Source: Planctomycetota bacterium
Lineage (GTDB): Bacteria > Planctomycetota > Planctomycetia > Gemmatales > Gemmataceae
Reading direction: 5' to 3'
DNA: 36,890 bases
Assembly (NCBI GenBank): GCA_021781415.1
Contig: JAJXWW010000056.1
Coordinates: 1 to 36,890, forward strand
Shown here: positions 23,939 to 32,718 of the stretch, piece after piece
Numbering within the stretch: position 1 is the stretch's first letter
Layout: the number at the start of each line of letters is the position of its first letter
Notes under the pieces: model-generated
What the model was told of the DNA's origin: nothing
Database searches by the model: none
What the model saw: the letters and a program-made list of their open reading frames with translations, nothing else
Translations under genes and position numbers: made by a program

Positions 23939-26700
23939 TCGAGCCTTCCTCGACTGCGCTCGCGCGCCTGGCGCAGCGCTTCGACCATGGCCGTATCCGA
24001 GCGCACCGTCTCGCGCACTTCGTCGCGGCGCGCGGGCGGCGGCTGGAGCTTGGGAGCCGGAGGAGCGAGTTTCGGCTGACGGCGAAACGAGAGCCAGCTC
24101 GTCTTCTCGCGCGGGGTCTTCTCTCTCTCGACGCCAACGCGGCGTGGGCGCGAGAGCAAGCCACTGCGGCGCTCGAACACTTCCAAGAGCAGCAAAATCA
24201 CCGCGGCCAACAGCAACCAAGGCGCAAGTGAGACGAGACGAACGTGGCGCGGCAACTCCTTCCACATGCCGGGTAGCTCCAGACGTTCCATGCCTCCGGT
24301 GGATCGGGCGAGCTGTTCCAAAGTCGCCAAGCCGCGACCCGGCGCGGGCGGCTGAAACTCCGGCGAATAAGGCAGACATACCGGCGGCAGCGCCACGGGT
24401 TCGCGCCCCGGAACCGTCACGGTGGCTAAGATCGTCTCGCGCCCTTGCAGCGCAATCTCTCGATCCAGCGTGTCGGCCCCCGTCCAGGTCAGGGTGGTCT
24501 TCTCGACGGCGGGCGCTTGGCCGATGCGCGAGCGCAGCAGCGTCACCCTCGGCGATTCCACAAACGGATCGCCCTCGCGCTCCGGGTCGAGGTGCAGGCG
24601 GACGCGATGCAGGCCGTCTTTCACGTCTTGCGTCAGCGCCATTTCGGGAGGAAGACGATTGATGGGGCCGGCCGTCCAGCGCACGAGGCTCGTATACCAA
24701 TCGCCGATCTCTTTCCATCTGGTGATGGGACCGGCGTACTTACCGTCGGCCTCGCCGGTATAGCAAAGGACGCGCCCCGAACCGGAGTGCCAGGCGGCCA
24801 CCACCGGAGCGCGGTAGTCGTCCAAGGTGCGCGTGGCCAAAGTCGCGCCCTCGCGGAGGTAGCAGAGATTGTAACCGCCCAGCGTTTGTTTCAGATCGAA
24901 CGCTCGGCCCGATAGAAGCGTCAACCCCGCCGTGCCTTCGATGGGCGTACGCTCGTCGAGGAAGGTGTTGCGGGCCACGACGAAGGTATCTTGCGCGAAA
25001 AGGCGAGGTAAATCCTCCGGTTTGTCCGTAAAGAAGATGCGGCCGTTGCCACGCTTGGCGATGTCGCGCAATAGGTCGGCGTCCTTGTCCTTCTCGGTTC
25101 CCAGGCCGATGACACTGACCGTGATGCCCGCCTTTTGGCACTTCTCGATCAACTCTCGATAGGCTCCCGGCTCTTCGGAATCGTTGGCGTCGGCGAAGAG
25201 CAGAATGTGCTTGGTGCCGGCTTTGGCTTTGACGAGCATCTCCGCCGCCGCCTCGAGTGCCACGAATATGTAGATGCCGCCGCCCTGCGAACGAATGCTC
25301 AAGATCTCGCGCTTGATCGGCTCCTTATCCTTGACGGGGGCGAGGTCGGCGATTAAGTGGGGTTCCGAGTCGATGGCCACGACGCCGAATTCGTCCATGG
25401 GACCGAGCATTTCCAGCACTTGTGCCGCTCCTTCGTCGGCCAGATCCATCTTCACTTTGCCGCCGCTTACGGGAATGGCCATGCTGCCGGAGCGATCCAG
25501 GGCCACCACCATCGCCACGGCCAGCTTGCGATGTTCGTTGCGCAGTTCCATCGACACCGGCAGGATGGGATCGAGAGGCGACTTGAAATAGCCGCCCGTC
25601 CCATAGGAATTGCGTCCGCCCGTCAGCATCAACCCCGATCCGGTTTCGCGCACCCACACGGCCAGATTCTGCATGCCCGCGATGCCGATCTTGTCCGCCG
25701 GCACGTTTTCGATCAGCACGGCGGAATACTTCGACAGTTGCTCCAACGACCAATCGCACGCTTCGGGCGGCTTTACCTCCATCGGCATCGCTCCCGCTTG
25801 GAGCAGCCGGGCGAGACCGGACGATTTGGCTTCGGTGACATGAAGGATCGGTTTAGGGCCTCGAACGCCGACGAGAAGCCGCGCCCGATTGTTTTCCGGC
25901 ACGGGATCGTCGCCGCTCCCGTTCACGGTCAGCAGGTAAGACAGCGTGCCCGGATCGCCGGCGCGGTCGCGAAAAGTAAGGCGATTGAGACCGGCGGACA
26001 GGTGTTCTTCGCCAGAGCTAAGGCGTTGCTCGCCGCGTCGCAACTCGAACGACACGGTTTGCGGCGTCGGTGTCAACACCCAAGCGGCGATCAGAAACGA
26101 CTCGCCGGGCGCGACGGCGGGAGGGGCCTCGAGGCGCGCGATGGCCAAATCGTTCGCCATCGAACGCTGCAAGGATCGATAATCGACGGCGCGATTGCGC
26201 GCGGAGGCGCGGGCGGCGGCAACGGAGGGATCGCGTCCCGTCCAGCGTCCGTCGGACAACACCAACACTTTTCCGGGAGCATCGCGCGGGATCAACGTCA
26301 AGGCCGTCTCGACCGCGTCGGAAAGGTTCGAGGCATCGTCGCCGACCTCGCGCGTGAATCCGGGAAACGGCGTGACGGCGGGCGACTGCTCGACGGCGAC
26401 GGTGCGGCCAAAGGAGACGACGCCGAGACGGTCGTTCGGTCCCATCGCCTTGTGCAACAGGTCGATGACTTCCTTCTGAGAGGCGGCGCTTTCGAGCGGC
26501 ATCGACTGGCTGCGGTCGGCCACAACCACCACGACGCCCGCCTGGCTCGGCAAACGCAGCACCGCCCCGCACAAGGACAACAACAACAGAGTCAGCGTCA
26601 GACAGCGCAGCACCATCAACAAACGCGACGGCAAGCGCCACAGCCACAACGACAAGAGCAACGGAATGGCGAGAAACAGATAAATCGGATGAAGTAACAT
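23935..26700 (-). CDS. Large membrane protein with two VWA domains and a GATase-1-like domain
   Basis: This protein has 921 residues. Two N-terminal transmembrane helices (about 5-20 and 25-50) are followed by a first VWA domain with MIDAS ADRSQSMP. A beta-sandwich region and a glutamine-amidotransferase-like segment (VLIENVPADKIG, then LMLTGGRNSYGTGG) come next. The second VWA domain has MIDAS VALDRSGSM, with LLFADANDSEEPG carrying its later acidic site. One more helix (LAPWLLLAAVILLLLEVF) and a basic tail close the protein. Planctomycete genomes hold this type beside MoxR/DUF58 and BatA genes, where they may assemble metal-dependent complexes. ATG 26700 lies five bases after the BatA-like stop; a GTG at 26703 is also possible. 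MoxR and DUF58 genes are not visible here. Confidence 0.85.
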   Translation of the reverse strand: MLLHPIYLFLAIPLLLSLWLWRLPSRLLMVLRCLTLTLLLLSLCGAVLRLPSQAGVVVVVADRSQSMPLESAASQKEVIDLLHKAMGPNDRLGVVSFGRTVAVEQSPAVTPFPGFTREVGDDASNLSDAVETALTLIPRDAPGKVLVLSDGRWTGRDPSVAAARASARNRAVDYRSLQRSMANDLAIARLEAPPAVAPGESFLIAAWVLTPTPQTVSFELRRGEQRLSSGEEHLSAGLNRLTFRDRAGDPGTLSYLLTVNGSGDDPVPENNRARLLVGVRGPKPILHVTEAKSSGLARLLQAGAMPMEVKPPEACDWSLEQLSKYSAVLIENVPADKIGIAGMQNLAVWVRETGSGLMLTGGRNSYGTGGYFKSPLDPILPVSMELRNEHRKLAVAMVVALDRSGSMAIPVSGGKVKMDLADEGAAQVLEMLGPMDEFGVVAIDSEPHLIADLAPVKDKEPIKREILSIRSQGGGIYIFVALEAAAEMLVKAKAGTKHILLFADANDSEEPGAYRELIEKCQKAGITVSVIGLGTEKDKDADLLRDIAKRGNGRIFFTDKPEDLPRLFAQDTFVVARNTFLDERTPIEGTAGLTLLSGRAFDLKQTLGGYNLCYLREGATLATRTLDDYRAPVVAAWHSGSGRVLCYTGEADGKYAGPITRWKEIGDWYTSLVRWTAGPINRLPPEMALTQDVKDGLHRVRLHLDPEREGDPFVESPRVTLLRSRIGQAPAVEKTTLTWTGADTLDREIALQGRETILATVTVPGREPVALPPVCLPYSPEFQPPAPGRGLATLEQLARSTGGMERLELPGMWKELPRHVRLVSLAPWLLLAAVILLLLEVFERRSGLLSRPRRVGVEREKTPREKTSWLSFRRQPKLAPPAPKLQPPPARRDEVRETVRSDTAMVEALRQARERSRGRLD

Positions 26701-26705
26701 CACGA

Positions 26706-28466
26706 CTACACTCTCCTCGGCCCTCGTGCCGCCAGATACAGATGGAGCATCGCGACGGCCAATACGAGAAGTAACAGAATCCAGGCGATATTCTGATATT
26801 CTAACCGCAGCGACGTTTCGTCCAACCAATCTCCCCATCGGCCGGTGACGCAGCCGCCCAGGTCCGACTCGTCGGCGGCCAGCGCGTTGACCGCGAATGA
26901 CGCCGATTCTTCTCCCGCTTCGATGGACCACGCCCCGACTTCTTCGGGCGTCGCAACGAACCTTCGATCTTGCACCGAGACAGCAACGCGCGTCCCGTCG
27001 GGACGAACCAGCGCGACCGAATCGCGCGGTTCGATGAAAGTCATCGCCACCTGCTCTCCGAGTCGATAATTGACGCGATGCAGCCCCGGCTTGTCCGCGG
27101 CGCGCCACTGGAGTACGTTCCAAATGAGGATGGGCCAACCCGGCGCGTCGGTCAACGTGGATCGATCGGGCCGAAGGCGCAGACGCAATTCGTGGCCGTG
27201 CGTCCGCGTTTCGGTGTCCGTCAACAACGGAACGCTCCCGGCCAGAATCACGGGCGATCCCGGCAGCTCGCGCTCCTTGCCCGCGCCCCAGACGATGCCG
27301 CGCAACTCCAACCCCTCGGTGAGCGGATGCGCGCGATCCAGCACGAACGGCCCCGTATACGAGACCGCATCGCGCTCGGAGAGCATTCGCACGATCCAGG
27401 CGTCGCCGTCCTCCTCGCGTTGATCCCTAGCATCGGTAAAGACGATTTCGGGCTGCTTTTCCACTCGTTCGGCATGGCGCGTGGCTTTCAGGGCCTTTTC
27501 GAGCGCCTCCCGCAGCGCCTTGTCGTCGAGACGAACCAGCGTGCGAACGGGCGGGACCGATGCCGGTAACAGGATCACTCGATTGTCGATAGGTAGCTCG
27601 TCTTCGTCGATGCGCGCGCGGAGCGACGGCGTTTCTTCGGGCAGCGTGAGAACGACGCGGCGGGTTTCCCTCGGAGCGATGCGCAGCGTCGAACGCCGCC
27701 ACTCTCTCGGCGGTTCGCCGGTTTCGAGAATCAACGTCGCCTCGTCTTCCCGTTCCGAATAATTGGCGACTTCGATCAGACAGCGCTCAGCGGCTTCGTG
27801 GGGAGTGCGCGTGGCGCTCACGATGGCCCGATTGGCGCGCGGCTGACCGAACGACCACCACTGCACCCGGCCTTCGCGCAACTCCATCGGCGGCTCACGG
27901 TCGGTCAGCACGAGCAAGAGCGGCAGCTCACCGCCTAGTTCCCCAGCGAAGGCGAGCGCTTCTTCGAGTCGGCTCACGGCACCGCGACAATGCCATTCGC
28001 GCAGCCGATCCAGAGCTTCCACGGTGCTGTGCGCGGGTTCGCCTAGAGCCTGCGTTCGATCTCCCGCCAACAGAAATCGCACGGTCGGACGCGGCTGCCG
28101 TTTCAACTCGGCTTCGAGAGCCGCCATCGCTTGATGGCGAGGAGAGTTCGGATCTCCCGCCCGCATCGAAAACGAATCGTCGAGAACGACGATCAGCGGG
28201 CGCACACGTTCTCGCAGCGGCAAACGCGGCTCGGCGGCGGCGAGAACCAAGAGCGCGAGCATGAGCAATTCGAGGAAGAACAGCAGCGGCGTGCGCAGCC
28301 GGTCGATGCGCGTACCCCCCAAAGGGGACTCGCGCGGCTCGATCCACAGCATGAGGCTCGACACCGGCAACCGTCGATGCCGTGTACGCAGCCAATAGAT
28401 GCCGACGAGCATCGGCAGGGCCAGAAAGCCCCAGAAGGCCAACGGAGTCGTGAAGAGAGGGTGCAT
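26706..28466 (-). CDS. BatA-like membrane protein with VWA domain
   Basis: This 586-residue protein opens with the BatA N-terminal signature (aerotolerance-type): two helices flanking LPVSSLMLWIEPRESPLGG, where family members usually have a conserved polar loop. The VWA domain begins IVVLDDSFSMRAGD, with an Asp-x-Ser-x-Ser MIDAS. A GATase-like region (EIVFTDARDQREEDGDAWIV) and a beta-rich part follow. A last helix is near residues 561-578 (IAWILLLLVLAVAMLHLYL). It is cotranscribed with the 921-residue VWA protein (five-base gap). Both probably form one membrane complex with VWA domains facing outside. No strong Shine-Dalgarno precedes ATG 28466. Confidence 0.87.
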   Translation of the reverse strand: MHPLFTTPLAFWGFLALPMLVGIYWLRTRHRRLPVSSLMLWIEPRESPLGGTRIDRLRTPLLFFLELLMLALLVLAAAEPRLPLRERVRPLIVVLDDSFSMRAGDPNSPRHQAMAALEAELKRQPRPTVRFLLAGDRTQALGEPAHSTVEALDRLREWHCRGAVSRLEEALAFAGELGGELPLLLVLTDREPPMELREGRVQWWSFGQPRANRAIVSATRTPHEAAERCLIEVANYSEREDEATLILETGEPPREWRRSTLRIAPRETRRVVLTLPEETPSLRARIDEDELPIDNRVILLPASVPPVRTLVRLDDKALREALEKALKATRHAERVEKQPEIVFTDARDQREEDGDAWIVRMLSERDAVSYTGPFVLDRAHPLTEGLELRGIVWGAGKERELPGSPVILAGSVPLLTDTETRTHGHELRLRLRPDRSTLTDAPGWPILIWNVLQWRAADKPGLHRVNYRLGEQVAMTFIEPRDSVALVRPDGTRVAVSVQDRRFVATPEEVGAWSIEAGEESASFAVNALAADESDLGGCVTGRWGDWLDETSLRLEYQNIAWILLLLVLAVAMLHLYLAARGPRRV

Positions 28467-28837
28467 GATTTATTTGTGCCTGCCGGATCTCGTGCCGAGC
28501 AGTCCGATCGACCGCGTCCAAAGGGGATACGATTTCGTCGACGGCTTGCCATGAAGCATGAGGCAGATCGCTTTCTTGACGCGGGCGGAGAAGCGGCATC
28601 CCTCGATCAGTTTAACCGCGATCGCAGCGCTTGCAAGCGAACATTCTGTTCCACAAGCCCCTTTTTCTCCCGTACTCTGGGGAGCTTATGAGACCGTCTC
28701 TCCGAGGTATCCCTTGACAGACGACGGAGGAGCGAACAGTATGGAGACATTAACGGTCCATGAAATTCGGTCGAACGAGCACGACTGAACTCGGCGCTTT
28801 CGCGCGGGTTCGCCGCGCGCGGCTCTCTGATACCACC
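28467..28837. other. Intergenic region between divergent BatA-like and cytochrome genes
   Basis: About 370 bases hold no convincing long gene. A TTGACA at 28714-28719 could be a -35 box for the cytochrome gene, but the -10 17 bases later (CAGTAT) is weak. GGAGGAG at 28726-28732 precedes a 15-codon ORF. No repeat was seen. Confidence 0.5.
28741..28788 (+). CDS. Possible 15-residue leader ORF before the cytochrome gene
   Basis: ATG 28741 follows GGAGGAG at about eight bases and encodes METLTVHEIRSNEHD before TGA. The site is better than any at the cytochrome start codons. The frame overlaps the longer possible cytochrome start at 28760 in another frame. It may be a leader peptide that couples translation, or chance. 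Confidence 0.25.
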   Translation: METLTVHEIRSNEHD

Positions 28838-30805
28838 ATGCGTCAAGATCGACCACCGCGACTCGGAAGCACGCACAAGGTTGTACCCCTCGTGGCCGGG
28901 CTATTCGCGCTGTTGGTCGGCGCGGGGATGTGGTTCGCGTCCGCTTGGCGGACCTCTCCCCAGCCGATTCCACCTCGCGGGAAACCCGCACTCGATCCCC
29001 GCCTGGCCTATAAGGGGCCATTCCTCAACCTGAATCCCGAGGTCGCCTACATCGGCGACGAGGCGTGCGCGCGCTGCCACGAGCCTATCGCGCAAACCTA
29101 TCGGCGGCATCCGATGGGGCGCTCGCTGCAACCGATGGCCGCCGTGGCCGAGCAGCCGCGTTTCGATGCCGATGCCCACAATCCCTTCGAGGCGCTCGGC
29201 ACGCTCTTCCTCGTCGAACGTCGAGGGGCGCAAATTCTCCATCGACAGATCGGCCGCGATCGGGAGGGACAAACCGTCTTTGCGTCCGAAGAGTCGGTCG
29301 ATTATATCCTTGGCTCCGGCACGCGAGGCCATTCGTATCTGTTCGATCGCGAGGGTTACGTCTACCAAACGCCGATCAGTTGGTATTCCCAAAAACAAAT
29401 CTGGGGTGTTTCGCCGGGGTTCGGCGTCGAATTGCGCGCGGGCCGCGCGATCTCCGCAGCTTGCCTTTACTGTCACGCCAATCGAACCCGCCCCGTGCCG
29501 GACACCCTCAACCGCTTCCAGAAGCCGCTGTTCGAAGGCCATGCCATCGGCTGCGAGCGCTGTCACGGGCCGGGCGGCGAACACGCCCCGAATCCCGGAC
29601 TCACGATCGATGGCGTGGATCGTACCATCGTGAATCCCCGATTCCTTTCCTCCAAGGAGAGTGCGGCGATTTGCGAACAGTGCCATCTGGCCGGCGCGGC
29701 TCGAATCCTTCGGCGAGGGCGCGAGGCGAACGACTTTCGGCCTGGGCTGCTTCTCGAATCGTGCTGGTCGGTCTTCGTGGCGGAGACGAACCCCAATGGC
29801 CCGCGCGAAGCCATCGGACACGTCGAACAGATGTACCTCAGCAAGTGCTATCTCCGAAGCAAGGATATTGCTCCTTGGAAGACCGGAGAAGTAGGAAAGC
29901 GGAAACTCGGCTGCACTTCGTGCCACGACCCGCATCGCATCGTCGAGCCACAACAGCGAACGGCTTGGTATCGCGCCAAGTGCCTCGGATGCCACAACGA
30001 GTCGAGTTGTCACGAAGACAAAGCCGTCCGCTTGGCCCACGGCGACCGTTGCATCGACTGCCACATGCCGCGCTATACTTCCACGGACATCGCCCACACC
30101 GCATCCATCGACCACCGCATCCTCCGCCGTCCCGAACGCGATCGAGAGGCGGTCGGCGACGCTTCACCGAACGCGCCGCGACTGGTGCCCATTCATCCAG
30201 ACCATTACGCCTCCGACGACGTGGATTTACCGCGCGATCTCGGCCTGGCCTACGTTCGCCTTTTTACCACAAGCAAAGCGAGGCCCTCGCCCAAAGACGA
30301 GGAGATCGTGCGTTGGCTTGACTCCGCGGCGGCGAACGATCCAGACGATGTGGAGGTTCTCGAATCCAAGGCGATGGCGTTGAGCCTGTTCCAGCGTCCA
30401 ACCGAGGCGTTGGCAGCCTTTCAAGCCGTTCTCGATCGAGCGCCGCGCCGCGAAGCCGCGCTGGCGGGAGCCGCTCATCTCGCGCAGCAGCAAAAGCGAT
30501 TCGATCTGGCATCGGCCTATTGGCGGCGAGCGGTCGTCGAGAACCCCCACGAAGCAGGTTATCGCAGTCGTCTGACGCGCCTGTTGGCGGATCAAAAGGA
30601 TTGGACCGCCGCGCGACCTCATTGCGAGGCCTGGCTACGCCTCGATCCGAGCGATCTCGATGCCCGCTTCCTCTGGGTTCGTTGCCTGTTGCATACCGGA
30701 GACAAAGAGGCGGGACGTGCGGAATTTGAGCGAATCAAACGCCTGCGTCCGCCCAACCTTCCGTTCCTCGAAGCGCGTTTCGCCGTCGAATCTCTCGCGC
30801 GCTAA
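28838..30805 (+). CDS. Multiheme cytochrome c with C-terminal TPR domain
   Basis: This protein has 655 residues from ATG 28838. A signal anchor (VVPLVAGLFALLVGAGMWF) is followed by seven CxxCH haem-binding motifs: CARCH, CLYCH, CERCH, CEQCH, CTSCH, CLGCH and CIDCH. Extra histidines (for example HPMG and HDPHRI-like segments) could be distal ligands. Residues about 500-650 are TPR-like (EALAAFQAVLDRAPRREAAL, RFDLASAYWRRAVVENPHEA). The spacing resembles the c554/doubled-CXXCH group that carries electrons in the periplasm. The TPRs suggest docking to a partner. ATG 28760 would add 26 residues before the anchor; neither start has a clear Shine-Dalgarno. The electron partner is unknown; no c-type maturation genes are in the window. 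Confidence 0.88.
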   Translation: MRQDRPPRLGSTHKVVPLVAGLFALLVGAGMWFASAWRTSPQPIPPRGKPALDPRLAYKGPFLNLNPEVAYIGDEACARCHEPIAQTYRRHPMGRSLQPMAAVAEQPRFDADAHNPFEALGTLFLVERRGAQILHRQIGRDREGQTVFASEESVDYILGSGTRGHSYLFDREGYVYQTPISWYSQKQIWGVSPGFGVELRAGRAISAACLYCHANRTRPVPDTLNRFQKPLFEGHAIGCERCHGPGGEHAPNPGLTIDGVDRTIVNPRFLSSKESAAICEQCHLAGAARILRRGREANDFRPGLLLESCWSVFVAETNPNGPREAIGHVEQMYLSKCYLRSKDIAPWKTGEVGKRKLGCTSCHDPHRIVEPQQRTAWYRAKCLGCHNESSCHEDKAVRLAHGDRCIDCHMPRYTSTDIAHTASIDHRILRRPERDREAVGDASPNAPRLVPIHPDHYASDDVDLPRDLGLAYVRLFTTSKARPSPKDEEIVRWLDSAAANDPDDVEVLESKAMALSLFQRPTEALAAFQAVLDRAPRREAALAGAAHLAQQQKRFDLASAYWRRAVVENPHEAGYRSRLTRLLADQKDWTAARPHCEAWLRLDPSDLDARFLWVRCLLHTGDKEAGRAEFERIKRLRPPNLPFLEARFAVESLAR

Positions 30806-31110
30806 CCCGAATCGTTCGCCGCGGAGATCGCGGTGGAAATACGAAGGAGGCATCCTCCAGAGCTTTACCGTACCGCGCTACGCTCGAATTCTCCCCTCTC
30901 CCCTGTACTCAGGGGAGAGGGGCCGGGGGTGAGGGGCGAGAATACTCGAAAAACACACCCCTCCTCACCCCAACCTCTCTCCCCTCGGTACAGGGGCGAA
31001 TTCGGGAGTAGCGCCGTACTGCTAATTCCGAACGAGGCAATTGACGGCGGGGACGGAGCGTGATTGAATGGGAGCCAAGCGGTATTCGATGCGTTCAACC
31101 CGATGAAGCC
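30806..31110. repeat. Long nested palindromic repeat after the cytochrome gene
   Basis: Outer arms 30870-30896 and 30993-31019 are reverse complements with four mismatches in 27. Inside lie a perfect hairpin (30895-30920, core CTCCCCTGTACTCAGGGGAG) and a second pair of G-rich and C-rich arms (about 30911-30937 and 30958-30984). The core recurs in the hairpin at 10667-10685. It is probably a mobile non-coding repeat. The rest, 31020-31110, shows no gene and leads to the anti-sigma-like ORF. Confidence 0.85.
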
Positions 31111-31548
31111 ATGAATGAAATTAGTCGCGAGCATTTACACGCCTATCTCGACGACGCATTGAGCGACGCCGAGACGGCCAAAGTCGAACAAGCCCTTCGT
31201 GCATCGGAGGCGCTGAGGCGTTCGCTGCGGCAGGCGATGCAGGAACGCGATCGCGGCGAGCATTCTCTAGGCGCGGTGTGGCGGCGCGAACGGCTCACTT
31301 GTCCAAGCCGCGAGCAGCTCGGCAGTTTTCTGTTGCAAGTTCTCGACGAGGGGGAGCAGGAGTATTTCGACTTTCACCTAAACGTGATCGGCTGCCCCTT
31401 TTGCACGGCCAATCTCGCCGATTTGCGGGCACGTCAACAAGAGTCCGCGCCGCACGCTCAAGAACGGCGACGCCGCTTCTTCCAATCCAGCGCCGGCTAT
31501 CTCCAAGTCGGGCGGGACACCAAAAAGGATGGGACAAGGAGCAAGTAA
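31111..31548 (+). CDS. Anti-sigma-factor-like zinc protein (planctomycete type)
   Basis: This soluble 145-residue protein begins like planctomycete anti-sigma proteins: REHLHAYLDDALSDAETAKV, then an alpha-helical LR-rich segment. The central block is strongly patterned (GEHSLGAVWRRERLTCPS, then REQLGSFLLQVLD). It ends in a His-x6-Cys-x2-Cys site, FHLNVIGCPFCTANLADL, which resembles the zinc knuckle (HxxxCxxC) of ZAS anti-sigma domains. ATG 31111 starts the recognisable domain; GTG 31060 would add 17 unlike residues. No sigma factor gene is adjacent, so the partner is encoded elsewhere or not needed. No membrane helix is present. Confidence 0.75.
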   Translation: MNEISREHLHAYLDDALSDAETAKVEQALRASEALRRSLRQAMQERDRGEHSLGAVWRRERLTCPSREQLGSFLLQVLDEGEQEYFDFHLNVIGCPFCTANLADLRARQQESAPHAQERRRRFFQSSAGYLQVGRDTKKDGTRSK

Positions 31549-31647
31549 CACCGCCTCGAGCGAACCACCTGTCTCTCTCGTACCCACGCTGTTGTATTGG
31601 AACGCAAGCCTTGCCGCTCCGCGGTGCGCGCCACGGAAGAACGATAC

Positions 31648-31707
31648 CCGGCAGCTAACGCAGCCGGTTCGCCGTCTCTCGTTCCCACGCTCCCGCGTGG
31701 GAACGAG
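31648..31707. repeat. Family B copy and a 13-bp palindrome
   Basis: 31648-31673 is a fourth copy of the element at 11719-11821. Right after it, 31678-31690 (CTCGTTCCCACGC) and 31695-31707 form a perfect 13-base stem with a four-base loop. That is the widespread GTTCCCACGC-type palindrome. They lie between two convergent genes and could end transcription on both strands. Confidence 0.85.
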
Positions 31708-31727
31708 GAGATAGCCGCCCGTCCGGG

Positions 31728-32108
31728 CTATTTGTTGCCCAGCTGGATCAAGGGGTGATTGGTTCCGCTGCCGTTCGTTGGGGCCGATCCCTTGTCGGTG
31801 TGATACTGGAAGAGCGACTTCGCTCCTTTGTCGTCGGCCTTGCTTTGCGGCGAGCCGGGCGAAGGGAGCATCAACCCTTCGCCGATTTTCTTTCCTTCTT
31901 CGCCGCCCTTCTTCTCCAAGAACTGTTGGATTTTCTCTTCGCCCTGTTGAATGTCCGTGCTGATCTTCTTGGTGTTGATGTCGATGTTGACGCTGTGTTG
32001 GCCGGGCACGGAAGCGGGTTGACTGCGCACTTTGTACCAGCCCAGATACCACCCCGCGCCCACGACCGTCAACAGAGCCGCTCCGAACAACGCCAGCATG
32101 TTCCGCAT
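31728..32108 (-). CDS. Small membrane-anchored hypothetical protein
   Basis: This 126-residue protein has an N-terminal hydrophobic helix (residues 4-24, MLALFGAALLTVVGAGWYLG) and a soluble, very hydrophilic remainder. The region after it contains HSVNIDINTKKISTDIQQGE, a pattern I have seen in short planctomycete proteins. A charged helix (EEKIQQFLEKKGGEEGKK) and a Ser/Gly-rich tail follow. The body should lie in the periplasm. GGAGAG precedes ATG 32108 with a spacing like that of the nitrilase and zinc-ribbon genes. No function is recognised. Confidence 0.7.
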   Translation of the reverse strand: MRNMLALFGAALLTVVGAGWYLGWYKVRSQPASVPGQHSVNIDINTKKISTDIQQGEEKIQQFLEKKGGEEGKKIGEGLMLPSPGSPQSKADDKGAKSLFQYHTDKGSAPTNGSGTNHPLIQLGNK

Positions 32109-32718
32109 GATTCGATCTCTCCTCGAATGAAAGGACGAACGGGAGTCGGTCGCCTCCTCAATAATGCTAGTACCATAGGTGAGAATTGCTCGTCCAGAGC
32201 AACCCGCCGTCCGGGCGAAAACTTCCGCGTTGGTGTCGCCTCTGCATTTGTCACAACCGCCGCAATCCGCGCGAGCCGCGCCGTAAACCGCTCTTGACAG
32301 AACCCCGCCTCAAATGCGTATGCTGCTACAGACGACAAAGCGCGCGAAGCGGCATTCTCGATTCGACCAACGCCAAGGATCGCGCCGGCACGATGTTTGA
32401 CGCCGTCGATGGAACACGGATAAAATAACTCATGGGCAGGAAGAAGCGAACGAGACCTGGAACGGTCGCAACCGTGGATAGCCGATATCCGGCGCGCGGA
32501 GGTCGTTCGCTTCGTGCCGATTTCGTATCGCCGAGCCGGAAGGGGCCGTCTTCTCTCCCAGACACCTTGTCATCCTTGCGTGGGATCGGGAGTGAGGGAA
32601 CGGACCTATCGCCTCAGCGCGAGGTTCGTCCCTTGCCTTGGCCGACCGGCTCGGAATTCCCCCGCTAGACTTGTCCGCGGCGCGCCTTCAACGCGCCGTT
32701 TCTAGGAGGTATCACGCG
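32109..32718. other. 610-base leader region upstream of prkA
   Basis: No gene is convincing here: short frames start at 32393 and 32432, but they lack ribosome-binding sites and a recognisable product. A promoter-like pair is at 32294-32324. The 7-base hairpin CGGCGCG-loop-CGCGCCG (32678-32698) lies six bases before the prkA Shine-Dalgarno AGGAGG (32704-32709). If the promoter is right, the prkA mRNA has a leader of almost 390 bases, long enough for regulation. Confidence 0.55.
32294..32324 (+). promoter_or_regulatory. Possible prkA promoter
   Basis: TTGACA (32294-32299) is followed after 19 bases by TATGCT (32319-32324). The -35 is perfect, the -10 matches at four of six positions and the spacer is two bases longer than ideal. 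Confidence 0.4.

Noticed and set aside
29065..30321. Plus-strand frame of 418 codons overlapping the cytochrome gene
   Set aside because: It is the shifted frame of the haem protein, arginine-rich without motifs.
32432..32668. 78-codon frame upstream of prkA
   Set aside because: No ribosome-binding site and no recognisable product; left as leader sequence.
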